Positions 41,936 to 50,119 of a stretch of 56,590 nt of DNA are shown here, in pieces. The stretch covers positions 1-56,590 of the forward strand of contig CANLPK010000010.1 in assembly GCA_947492885.1 (NCBI GenBank), written 5' to 3'. The position numbers and the translations under genes were made by a program. Position 1 is the stretch's first letter; each line of letters opens with the position of its first letter. The notes under the pieces were generated by a model. It did no database searches, was not told the origin of the DNA, and was given only the letters and a program-made list of their open reading frames with translations. The stretch is from Bacteroidota bacterium. GTDB lineage: Bacteria; Bacteroidota; Bacteroidia; UKL13-3.

Positions 41936-43096
41936 TTAAAGGGTTCCGCGACGTGCTTGTTCTGCTTCAATAGATTCGAATAAGGCCTGGAAGTTTCCTT
42001 TCCCAAATGAACGTGCTCCTTTGCGTTGAATAATTTCAAAGAATAGTGTAGGACGATCTTCTACAGGCTTGGTGAAAATTTGTAATAAATATCCTTCTTC
42101 ATCACGATCCACCATGATACCCCATTTCTTCAATTCGCTCAGGTCTTCTTCAATGATTCCTACACGATCCAATACACTATCATAATAGGTTCCAGGTACG
42201 TATAAAAATTCTACACCACGCTTACGCATTTCGGTAATAGTAAATACGATATCATCGGTGGCTACTGCAATATGTTGGCACCCCGCTCCACGATAAAAAT
42301 CAAGATATTCTTCTACTTGTGATTTTTTCTTTCCAATAGCAGGCTCGTTGATAGGGAATTTGATATAACCATTGCCATTGGTCATCACCTTACTCATCAA
42401 CGCAGTATATTCAGTTGAAATATCTTTATCGTCGAAGGTTACCAAATTGGCGAAGCCCATAACGTGGCCATAAAATGCAGCCCAGGTATCCATGCTTCCC
42501 ATCTCCACATTCCCTACCATATGGTCGATGTATTTTAAGCCTGTTGCTATCGGATGATACTCAGTTTCGTGTTTCTCATAACCGGGAAGAAATAATCCGT
42601 GATAATCTTTTCTTTCAATGAAAATATGAACAGTATCGCCATAGGTATGAATCCCTGAGCGACGAATAATTCCATCTTTTGTTTCAATTGTTTCTGGTTG
42701 TAAGTATGGCTTGGCACCTCTTGAAACAGTTTGTTCGAAGGCATCATACGCATCATTCACCCAAAGTGCAATTACTTTTACTCCATCACCATGTTTGATT
42801 AAGTGTTTAGAGATTTCACTCTCTGGATCGAAAGGTGTGGTGAGCACCAAACGAATTTTTCCTTGTTGTAATACATAGGAAGTTTTATCACGTACCCCTG
42901 TTTCTAATCCGGCATAAGCCAAATCTTGAAATCCAAAGGCGGTTTTGTAATAGTGTGCCGATTGTTTTGCATTACCAACATAGAGCTCTACATAGTCGGT
43001 TCCGTTGATAGGCAAGAAATCTTGCGCTTCTGAAAAAATCTTTTCAGTTTCTGAATATTGAAAGTTTGTTACTGCGGTTAAATCCTTCGTACTCAT
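41936..43096 (-). CDS. hpd: 4-hydroxyphenylpyruvate dioxygenase
   Basis: HPPD converts 4-hydroxyphenylpyruvate and O2 to homogentisate in tyrosine breakdown. The 386-residue protein is a double vicinal-oxygen-chelate fold. Fe ligands are in YIDHMVGNV (His), CQHIAVATDD (His) and PTLFFEIIQRKG (Glu). The C-terminal helix region RSFGKGNFQALFESIEAEQA closes the active site. Its gene is 50 bases downstream of homogentisate dioxygenase, so the two consecutive tyrosine steps are adjacent. Phe/Tyr aminotransferase and fumarylacetoacetase are not in the window. Confidence 0.97.
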   Translation of the reverse strand: MSTKDLTAVTNFQYSETEKIFSEAQDFLPINGTDYVELYVGNAKQSAHYYKTAFGFQDLAYAGLETGVRDKTSYVLQQGKIRLVLTTPFDPESEISKHLIKHGDGVKVIALWVNDAYDAFEQTVSRGAKPYLQPETIETKDGIIRRSGIHTYGDTVHIFIERKDYHGLFLPGYEKHETEYHPIATGLKYIDHMVGNVEMGSMDTWAAFYGHVMGFANLVTFDDKDISTEYTALMSKVMTNGNGYIKFPINEPAIGKKKSQVEEYLDFYRGAGCQHIAVATDDIVFTITEMRKRGVEFLYVPGTYYDSVLDRVGIIEEDLSELKKWGIMVDRDEEGYLLQIFTKPVEDRPTLFFEIIQRKGARSFGKGNFQALFESIEAEQARRGTL

Positions 43097-43146
43097 GGGA
43101 AATATTAATTATTATAGTTTAATAGTTGATTTTGATTGTTGGTAGA

Positions 43147-44310
43147 TTATATGTCGTATTGCCACGATTTATAGTATTCTTTGATTTCAATACTGAGGGC
43201 TTCTTTAGTAATTTGAACTGGATTGAATGGGTCGATCATCACTGCCAACTCATTGGTTTCTTTCTTGCCAATACTGCGTTCAATAGCTCCTGGATGTGGA
43301 CCATGTGCTAAACCAGCAGTATGTAATGTAATCTGTCCTTGCTTTATATTATTACGGCTCATGAAATCGCCATCTACATAATACAATAACTCATCGCTAT
43401 CGATATTGCTATGATGATATGGCGCAGGAATAGCATCTGGATGATAATCGTACAAGCGAGGAACAAATGAACAAATCACAAAATTTCTTGCTTGAAATTG
43501 TTGATGTATGGGAGGCGGCATATGAACTCTTCCGGTAATTGGTTCGAAGTCGTGGATAGAAATGGCATACGGGTAAGAGCATCCATCATATCCTACCACA
43601 TCAAAGGGGTGGGTTTCGTAAATATATGGATAAATCAAGCCACGTTTCTTTATCATGATTTTGAAATCGCCACGTTCATCATGCGTTTCAAGGTCGTATG
43701 GCAATTTGAAATCACGCTCACAAAAAGGAGAGTGCTCCAAAAATTGTCCGTATTGATTGCGGTAACGTGCAGGGGTTTCAATAGGACTGAACGACTCCAC
43801 AAATAATATTTTATTCTCTGTGGTTTTAAATTCCAATTGGTAGGTAGTACCTCTTGGTATGATGATATAATCTCCATATTCAAAATCAATTTTTCCGTAC
43901 ATCGATTTGAATACTCCTGAACCTTTATGGATAAAAAGCATTTCATCCGCATCTGCATTCTTGAAGAAATAATCGGTGGTGCTTTGGCGAGGTGCTGCAA
44001 TACCAATATGCATATCACCGTTTACAAAGAGTACTTTTCTGCTTTTGATATAATCATCTTCTGGCATGGCTTCAAAGCCAAGGTAGCTGCGGTTTTGTAG
44101 ATTATCTTCTATAGCCACCTCTGGGCGTACACTGAATGGAGTACCCATTTCTTTTACAATGGTGGGTGGATATAGATGGTATACCAAAGAAGAGATTCCA
44201 GCGAATCCTTCGGTACCAAATAGTTCTTCATGATAAAGTGCACCGTTGTCCTGACGGAATACGGTATGGCGCTTATGTGGTATTTTTCCTACCTGACGAT
44301 AAATGGGCAT
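43147..44310 (-). CDS. hmgA: homogentisate 1,2-dioxygenase
   Basis: This Fe(II) dioxygenase opens the ring of homogentisate to maleylacetoacetate. The 387-residue cupin protein shows VNGDMHIGIAAPRQSTTDYF and ADEMLFIHKGSGVFKS near the middle, FDVVGYDGCSYPYAISIHDF, and the metal-site region HHSNIDSDELLYYVDGDFMS followed by LHTAGLAHGPHPGAIE. It is shorter than the ~440-residue animal and proteobacterial enzymes but of usual length for Bacteroidota. It lies 13 bases after the persulfide-dioxygenase-like gene. Confidence 0.94.
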   Translation of the reverse strand: MPIYRQVGKIPHKRHTVFRQDNGALYHEELFGTEGFAGISSLVYHLYPPTIVKEMGTPFSVRPEVAIEDNLQNRSYLGFEAMPEDDYIKSRKVLFVNGDMHIGIAAPRQSTTDYFFKNADADEMLFIHKGSGVFKSMYGKIDFEYGDYIIIPRGTTYQLEFKTTENKILFVESFSPIETPARYRNQYGQFLEHSPFCERDFKLPYDLETHDERGDFKIMIKKRGLIYPYIYETHPFDVVGYDGCSYPYAISIHDFEPITGRVHMPPPIHQQFQARNFVICSFVPRLYDYHPDAIPAPYHHSNIDSDELLYYVDGDFMSRNNIKQGQITLHTAGLAHGPHPGAIERSIGKKETNELAVMIDPFNPVQITKEALSIEIKEYYKSWQYDI

Positions 44311-44323
44311 AAAATATTTATAA

Positions 44324-45736
44324 TTATAATAATGTTGTTGGACTTACAAAATTTGTTTTCGGTACTTCTGTTTTTGCAATATCGGCGAAGCCTCCACGTA
44401 CTTCCGTAAAGTTGCGCCAGCCTCCAGCGTAGAGAATCGATGCTGCAACCATACTGCGATAACCACCTGCACAATGAATGATGAAGGGTTTGTCTTTCGG
44501 TATTTGTGAAAGGTTTTTCGAAAGGGTATTTAATGGAATATTCACCGCATCGATAATATGCTCTGACTCAAATTCGCTCTTCTTACGTACATCAATGATT
44601 ACAGGATTAGCACTGTATTCAAAAGCAAACTCATCAGCATTGATGCGATGAATTTTTGCTATGTGTTTACCTGCTGCAACCCAAGAAGCAAAGCCTCCAT
44701 CGAGGTATCCAATGGCGCCATCATATCCTACACGCGATAGTCGGGTGATGGCTTCTTTCTCTTTCCCAGGTTCAGTTATTAATAAGATATTTTGTTTTAT
44801 ATCCCTTACCATTTCGCCTACCCATTGAGCAAAGCTGCCTTCTAATCCAATATTCATGCTCCCTTCAATAAATCCATGGGCAAAATCTTCGGCTTTGCGG
44901 GTATCAATAATTAATGCTTTGGTTTCGTTTGTTGCTGCTTCAAAAGCCTCAACACTTAGCGCTTGCAATCCTTTATTATATACTTCATCGATGGATTCAT
45001 AACCACGTATATTCATCAATACATTGCTTGGAAAATAACCTGGAGGGGGCATCAATCCATCGAGTAAAACCTTAATAAATGCTTCCTTTGTCAAACTTGG
45101 GTCAAGCGCATAATTCACTTTCTTTTGATGGCCTAAGGTATCACTGGTTTCCTTGCTCATCTTTTTGCCACAAGCACTTCCGGCACCATGGTTCGGATAT
45201 ACGATAAGCTCATCGTTCAATGGCATGATTTTATTACGCAACGAATCGTATAGCATGCCAGCCAGCTTCTCTTCGGTGAGTTCGGCAATCACATGCTGGG
45301 CCAAATCGGGGCGACCTACATCTCCAATAAATAAGGTATCGCCCGAAATAATTCCGTGCTCCCCTCCATTTTCGTCGATGAGTAAATAGGTAGTACTCTC
45401 CAGGGTATGCCCAGGGGTATGAATCGCCTTTACAAAACAATCACCTACTTTGAATAATTCTCCATCAACCGCCACGATGGCATCGAAGGCTGGCTTGGCT
45501 GTGGGGCCATATACAATTTTGGCTCCCGTTTTGGCGGCCAAATCCAAATGTCCACTCACAAAATCGGCATGAAAATGAGTTTCAAAAACATATTTAATTG
45601 ACGACTTGTTTGTAGCTGCTAAATCCAAATAAGGTTGCACCTCACGAAGTGGGTCAAAAATGGCCGCTTCTCCATTGCTTTCTAGATAATATGCAGCATG
45701 TGCTAAACATCCTGTGTAAATTTGTTCGAGTTTCAT
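44324..45736 (-). CDS. metallo-beta-lactamase fold / double rhodanese protein (persulfide dioxygenase-like)
   Basis: This 470-residue cytoplasmic protein has an MBL domain (about 1-240) with THFHADFVSGH, HTPGHTLEST, SGDTLFIGDVGRPDL and PNHGAGSACGK. Two rhodanese domains follow. The first (about 260-350) lacks a clear active-site cysteine (around LLITEPGKEKEA). The second (about 360-460) has the intact loop HCAGGYRSM. The order matches ETHE1/CstB-type persulfide dioxygenases, which use one iron and O2 to oxidise persulfide to sulfite. The usual HxHxDH reads HFHADF, but the iron ligands known for ETHE1 (His, His, Asp) can be accounted for. It is the first gene of the oxygenase operon. Confidence 0.9.
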   Translation of the reverse strand: MKLEQIYTGCLAHAAYYLESNGEAAIFDPLREVQPYLDLAATNKSSIKYVFETHFHADFVSGHLDLAAKTGAKIVYGPTAKPAFDAIVAVDGELFKVGDCFVKAIHTPGHTLESTTYLLIDENGGEHGIISGDTLFIGDVGRPDLAQHVIAELTEEKLAGMLYDSLRNKIMPLNDELIVYPNHGAGSACGKKMSKETSDTLGHQKKVNYALDPSLTKEAFIKVLLDGLMPPPGYFPSNVLMNIRGYESIDEVYNKGLQALSVEAFEAATNETKALIIDTRKAEDFAHGFIEGSMNIGLEGSFAQWVGEMVRDIKQNILLITEPGKEKEAITRLSRVGYDGAIGYLDGGFASWVAAGKHIAKIHRINADEFAFEYSANPVIIDVRKKSEFESEHIIDAVNIPLNTLSKNLSQIPKDKPFIIHCAGGYRSMVAASILYAGGWRNFTEVRGGFADIAKTEVPKTNFVSPTTLL

Positions 45737-45753
45737 TCTAATTCGGTTTGATG

Positions 45754-45761
45754 CAAATATA
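45754..45761 (-). promoter_or_regulatory. -7 promoter box (TATATTTG) of the eleven-gene operon
   Basis: Perfect TAnnTTTG on the minus strand, 17 bases before the ATG at 45736. No TTG is present at -33, which fits a promoter that needs an activator. Confidence 0.6.
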
Positions 45762-45849
45762 GTGTTATCGAATAAAAAGACATTTATATCTTTAATTATT
45801 TTTTTACATCTAAAGCCTTAATAATCAAGAGTTTTAAGGGTTTGAAGAC

Positions 45850-45873
45850 AAAAACTGATATATATCAGTTTTT
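45850..45873. promoter_or_regulatory. perfect 24-bp palindrome with FNR/Crp-like core
   Basis: Core CTGATATATATCAG flanked by A5 and T5 on the two sides, symmetrical over all 24 bases. The inner TGAT-N4-ATCA equals the FNR/DNR half-site pattern with the outer T replaced by C. It lies between the Crp/Fnr gene and the oxygenase operon, about 90 bases upstream of that operon's -7 box. It could instead form an AT-rich hairpin with a T5 tail, acting as a weak terminator for the regulator gene. Confidence 0.55.
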
Positions 45874-45931
45874 CAAAAGTGCCGGACTTTGACGCCCTAT
45901 TTAATGCTTAAATAAAAATAAGTGGATTGGA

Positions 45932-46558
45932 CTAAGCGCCTATAAGTGAAATCTTATTTCTTCCCAATTTAACCAAACCTTCATCTTCCATTTGTTTGAG
46001 TAATCGGGAAACAACCACACGTGCAGTTCCCAGCTCGTTGGCCAGTTGTTCGTGGGTTACATGTAAGATGGGGCTATGAGAAAGACTGCTTTTCTTTTTG
46101 ATGAAGTCGTACAAGCGTTCATCCATTTTTTTGAAGGCCACCGCATTCACTACTTCTAATAATTCTTCAAATCGTTTATGATAGAGTCGGAAAATATAAT
46201 CGAGCCATTGTGGATATTCGCGAATGAGTAGACTCACTTTTTCAATAGGGATAAATAGAATCTGGGTATCTTCTTCGGCAATGGCTTTTACTTTGCTTGT
46301 ATCGTTATGTATGCCACCTAAAAACGACATGATACAACTTTCACCCGCTTTGATATAATATAATAGGAGTTCACGACCATCATCGTCAGTGCGCATTACT
46401 CGAATGCTACCTTGTGTAACAATGGGAATGGCGCCGATGTACGCATTTTCTTGCAGGATTACGGAGCCTTCAGGGAACGATTTGGCAATACCATATTCAT
46501 GCAGTTTTTCTTTTATCTGAGGGATAGCATTAAATTCTTCAATATTGTCGAGTTCCAT
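45932..46558 (-). CDS. Crp/Fnr-family transcriptional regulator
   Basis: This 208-residue regulator has an N-terminal cyclic-nucleotide-binding-like beta-roll (about 20-130, with FPEGSVILQENAYIGAIPIV, then GRELLLYYIKAGESCIMSFL). A dimer helix and a Crp-type HTH follow (EQLANELGTARVVVSRLLKQ, then MEDEGLVKLGRNKISL). Only two cysteines or so are present and there is no N-terminal FNR Cys cluster, so it is not a classical [4Fe-4S] FNR. Similar regulators adjoin persulfide-dioxygenase genes in other Bacteroidota. It probably controls the oxygenase operon 195 bases downstream, via the palindrome at 45850. Confidence 0.92.
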   Translation of the reverse strand: MELDNIEEFNAIPQIKEKLHEYGIAKSFPEGSVILQENAYIGAIPIVTQGSIRVMRTDDDGRELLLYYIKAGESCIMSFLGGIHNDTSKVKAIAEEDTQILFIPIEKVSLLIREYPQWLDYIFRLYHKRFEELLEVVNAVAFKKMDERLYDFIKKKSSLSHSPILHVTHEQLANELGTARVVVSRLLKQMEDEGLVKLGRNKISLIGA

Positions 46559-46562
46559 AGGG

Positions 46563-46570
46563 CAAAGATA
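46563..46570 (-). promoter_or_regulatory. -7 promoter box (TATCTTTG) four bases from the Crp/Fnr start
   Basis: Perfect TAnnTTTG on the minus strand. Only four bases separate it from the ATG at 46558, so the transcript would begin at or within a base or two of the start codon (leaderless). Confidence 0.6.
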
Positions 46571-46639
46571 AGGTGAATATTAGTAGGCAGATTTGATTAT
46601 TATCATAACTAGATTAGAATCTAATCATTTATGAAATTC

Positions 46640-48343
46640 TTAGCTGGTATATTTTCTTCTGCGTACCGTGTTATTTATAAATCCGAAGATGATAACAATT
46701 AAAATTGGAACAACAATATTGATTAGTTGCCATTGGGTACGCTCGTCTTTTACCTTGTCTTTATTTAAGAGGCGCAATGCAATTTCTCGGTTACGTAGCT
46801 CTAAAATTCCACTATCATCACATAAATAGTCAACACAATTCAAAACGAATTTCTTATTCCCAAAAGTTTGTCCGCTATACCCATCATAACCCAAAGGATA
46901 TACCTGTCCATTGCTTCTGCTGAAATGATTTCGGATGATATCTCCATCACTTACCACAATCATTTTGTTTTGATCGATGCGTTCTATGAATTGCAATTCG
47001 TTACTCACCGTATCTTTTATTTTACGATTGGCAAATACCGACTCAAATCCGCCTTCTAAAAGCACCGCCACCGCATTATCAGGATGGTTGAATGAGCTCA
47101 CTACCGTTTTTTCATTGAGCATTTTCAAATCCACGAAAGCAGGGGAGGGCAATACTCTCGAACGAGGCGAGGATTGTAATAATACCGTTTTTGTATTTCT
47201 TGTGTTTGATGTGACGTCAATGCTACTCGCAAATTTACCCCAAACCAAATCCAAGTTTTTTACGATGGGATGATTGGAATTGGTACCTATAAGTGGATAG
47301 AATACCCAGTTTACCAAGGTTCTATTGCCTTTTCCGGTTCCAGTATTGGCTAGTATCGGAGTAACGTTACAACTTAAATCTTCAATTAGATCATTATTAA
47401 TTCGTACACCATATTTAAAGAGCTGATCTTCTAAATTCAGTTCATAAGGAATGGAAGTGAACGATAATTTATCGTTACGGGTACTATCCATATCGGCTAT
47501 CATTGGGTCGATAAACCATAATATTTTACCGCCACCCATTACATACTGATCGAGTTTGTACTTATCGTACTCACTAAATTTACGAGTAGGTCGCGCAACC
47601 ACAACTCCTGCATATTCTTTTAATCGCTGCAATGTTTGCGCTGTCATATCCAATCGCTCTACATCGTAGAAATCGGAAAGCTCACTCATAATATCACCTG
47701 TTTCATATTTCCCCAATTCGCCATGCCCTATTAGGAATGCAAGCTTTTTCTTTTGAGACGTGGTACATTTTCTAAGTACGTTACACAATTCGAATTCGAT
47801 ATTCTCTACCGCACCGTTAATATCTGTAGAGTTTTCGTTCTCATCATCGAATTGCGTATTGCGCATGAAATTCACTGGAATCTCTTTCCCTTTATAATAA
47901 AATGAAGCACATGGAAATAATACTTGGTAAGCCAATTGATTATCACCTTGAACCTTGACGTTTTTTGGAGAGAGCCCCTTACTCAAAAACTGATCTACCA
48001 CATCGCGTTTGGCTTTTTCATCTAATCCATCGATGGGGTCGGTGAAAGAATAGCTCACCTGAATCTTTGCATATTGATTAAGTTCATTTAAATAATCGGC
48101 TATCGCAATCCTCAGTCGTTTATAATTCGCAGGTAAGTTTCCATCTAAATAAATTTTCACGGTGAGTTGGTCGTCGAGTCGCTCGGCCAAATGTGCCGTA
48201 GTTTTAGAGAGCGTGAATCGCTTCTCCTGTGTAAGGTCTAAACGATAATATAAAAAAGTACTCAGCCAGTTGATCACCACCAAAACGGCGAGCAAGAGCA
48301 GTAGCTCGATTCCGGAAGTATATTTTTGATTGCGCTTTTTCAA
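46640..48343 (-). CDS. gldG: gliding-motility ABC transporter component GldG
   Basis: GldG is the auxiliary subunit of the GldAFG ABC transporter needed for gliding in flavobacteria. The 567-residue protein has an N-terminal membrane segment (about 12-31), followed by a large domain with YYRLDLTQEKRFTLSKTT, KKLAFLIGHGEL, GVVVARPTRKFSEYDKYKLD and YVMGGGKILWFIDP, and a C-terminal membrane helix with a basic end (NNTVRRRKY). This is the ABC_transp_aux/DUF4350-like layout. Its start lies 31 bases after gldF. Whether the organism glides cannot be told, because many non-gliding Bacteroidota keep these genes. Confidence 0.94.
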   Translation of the reverse strand: MKKRNQKYTSGIELLLLLAVLVVINWLSTFLYYRLDLTQEKRFTLSKTTAHLAERLDDQLTVKIYLDGNLPANYKRLRIAIADYLNELNQYAKIQVSYSFTDPIDGLDEKAKRDVVDQFLSKGLSPKNVKVQGDNQLAYQVLFPCASFYYKGKEIPVNFMRNTQFDDENENSTDINGAVENIEFELCNVLRKCTTSQKKKLAFLIGHGELGKYETGDIMSELSDFYDVERLDMTAQTLQRLKEYAGVVVARPTRKFSEYDKYKLDQYVMGGGKILWFIDPMIADMDSTRNDKLSFTSIPYELNLEDQLFKYGVRINNDLIEDLSCNVTPILANTGTGKGNRTLVNWVFYPLIGTNSNHPIVKNLDLVWGKFASSIDVTSNTRNTKTVLLQSSPRSRVLPSPAFVDLKMLNEKTVVSSFNHPDNAVAVLLEGGFESVFANRKIKDTVSNELQFIERIDQNKMIVVSDGDIIRNHFSRSNGQVYPLGYDGYSGQTFGNKKFVLNCVDYLCDDSGILELRNREIALRLLNKDKVKDERTQWQLINIVVPILIVIIFGFINNTVRRRKYTS

Positions 48344-48374
48344 GATAACGATGACTATTTTTCGATGCTATTAA

Positions 48375-49100
48375 TTACCATTTACGACTCTCTAATTTTG
48401 TTTTGGTGAGCCATAAAAATAAAACGGTAGTACTTATAAAGTATAATAAATCGCGGGTATCAAGTACACCGCGGCTGATTGACTGATAATGTGAATTAAT
48501 TCCAAGCCATTGCACATAGTAGTCGATTCCACTGAACCAACTCACCCCACTTAGCAAGTCGAAGGCGATATACATGATAAGGCATAAGAAGAAGCTGAGA
48601 ATAAAAGCCACAATGGTATTGTCGGTAAGTGCCGAAGAGAACAAGCCGATACTTACATAGATGCTTCCCAGCCAAAGCAATCCCATATAAGAGCCCCAGG
48701 TGGCACCTGTATCAATATTTCCAACAGGGTCGCCCAATTGGTAGACTGTGAAAAAATAAATGAGTGTAGGAAGTAAGGCCAAAAACACCAGCACCAATCC
48801 TGCGAAATATTTTCCAAGTACAATTTGAAAATCGGTGAGTGGCTTGGTGATTAAAATTTCGAGGGTACCCGATTTTTTCTCTTCACTGAAACTGCGCATG
48901 GTAATGGCACTAATTAGGAATATTAAAACCGATGGTGACCAGAAAAATAAAATATCTAAATTACTATAACCCGATTCAAACGTATTGTTTTTAAATACCC
49001 AAGTAAGTAACCCGATAATGATTAAAAAAACAATGATAACGATATAAGCAATCAGTGAACTGAAAAACCCACGTATCTCTTTTAGAAAAACTGCTATCAT
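48375..49100 (-). CDS. gldF: gliding-motility ABC transporter permease GldF
   Basis: This 241-residue ABC-2 permease has six hydrophobic segments. It contains the family motif SFSEEKKSGTLEILITKPLT after the second helix and WFSGIDYYVQWLGINSHYQS near the end. It forms the channel of the GldA-GldF-GldG system, with GldA as ATPase and GldG as extracytoplasmic partner. It overlaps gldA by four bases. Confidence 0.95.
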   Translation of the reverse strand: MIAVFLKEIRGFFSSLIAYIVIIVFLIIIGLLTWVFKNNTFESGYSNLDILFFWSPSVLIFLISAITMRSFSEEKKSGTLEILITKPLTDFQIVLGKYFAGLVLVFLALLPTLIYFFTVYQLGDPVGNIDTGATWGSYMGLLWLGSIYVSIGLFSSALTDNTIVAFILSFFLCLIMYIAFDLLSGVSWFSGIDYYVQWLGINSHYQSISRGVLDTRDLLYFISTTVLFLWLTKTKLESRKW

Positions 49101-50014
49101 ACTTTCAGATTAGGATTGGTTAATATTTTGAAAATTTCTTCCAGACTTTGTTGTTCGAGCTGCATATTGATGATGGCCGAACCTGTGGGTGCCACAGCGA
49201 AGAAGAGCTGTTCGCGAATATCCGAAGTGCATTCCAGTTCATATTTATTGGCTGCAATACGTTTCGCTTGCAAAACCCCTTGCACAGCTCTAAAGATATT
49301 TAGTTCAATTTCTTTACTCAACTGCACCACAATGATGGTCTTTGTTTTTGAAGTGTTTTGCAAGTTCTGGACATTATCATTCGCCACAATCACTCCTTTA
49401 TTAATGATGATCACTTTATCACAAAGCGCCTGCACCTCTTGCATTATATGCGTAGAAAGAATCACCGTTTTATCTTTCCCAAACTCTTTTATCACATTTC
49501 TTATTTCTACAATTTGGTTGGGATCGAGTCCAGAGGTAGGTTCGTCGAGTACCAGCACCTTGGGGTCGTGTATGAGTGCTTGCGCCAATCCCACTCGCTG
49601 CCGGTACCCTTTGGAAAGTTGTCCGATTTTTTTCTTGTATTCGGGAGTCAGGCCTACCCGGTCGATGATATTTTTTACTCGCTCCTCTTTCTTGTCGAGT
49701 TTGAAGATGCCTGCACAAAAGAGCAAGTACTCTTTTACATATACATCCAGGTACAGCGGATTGTGTTCTGGCAGGTAACCAATATTTCTTTTTACTTCCA
49801 GTGGGTTCTTCTCCACATTAAAACCAGTAACCCAGCTCTCTCCGGCAGAAGGAGGAAGGAAACCAGTGAGCATTTTCATGGTAGTTGATTTTCCTGCACC
49901 ATTAGGGCCCAGGAAGCCAACAATCTCGCCTTCTCCAATCGTGAAGTTGATGGAGTTTACAGCGATTTGCTCACCAAAAATCTTTTTTAAATTTATAACT
50001 TTAACCGACTCCAT
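49097..50014 (-). CDS. gldA: gliding-motility ABC transporter ATP-binding protein GldA
   Basis: This 305-residue ATPase has Walker A GPNGAGKST (about 37-45), signature LSKGYRQRVGLAQALIHDP, and Walker B KVLVLDEPTSGLDPNQ. The C-terminal domain ends in QSLEEIFKILTNPN, as in GldA proteins. It is followed by gldF with an ATGA overlap and then gldG, all minus strand, so the complete transporter is encoded here in the order A-F-G. Confidence 0.95.
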   Translation of the reverse strand: MESVKVINLKKIFGEQIAVNSINFTIGEGEIVGFLGPNGAGKSTTMKMLTGFLPPSAGESWVTGFNVEKNPLEVKRNIGYLPEHNPLYLDVYVKEYLLFCAGIFKLDKKEERVKNIIDRVGLTPEYKKKIGQLSKGYRQRVGLAQALIHDPKVLVLDEPTSGLDPNQIVEIRNVIKEFGKDKTVILSTHIMQEVQALCDKVIIINKGVIVANDNVQNLQNTSKTKTIIVVQLSKEIELNIFRAVQGVLQAKRIAANKYELECTSDIREQLFFAVAPTGSAIINMQLEQQSLEEIFKILTNPNLKV

Positions 50015-50119
50015 TATAATGCGTGAAAATAAGATATTAATCTTTAAAATAAAATGTTCTTAAATCCACAGGGATGGGAAAAGGAATTGCGGTATGAGGA
50101 ATACGAATTGATGGTTGGG

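Noticed and set aside
45932-46558. Classical oxygen-sensing FNR
   Set aside because: The N-terminal cysteine cluster for a [4Fe-4S] centre is not present, so only the general Crp/Fnr family is claimed.
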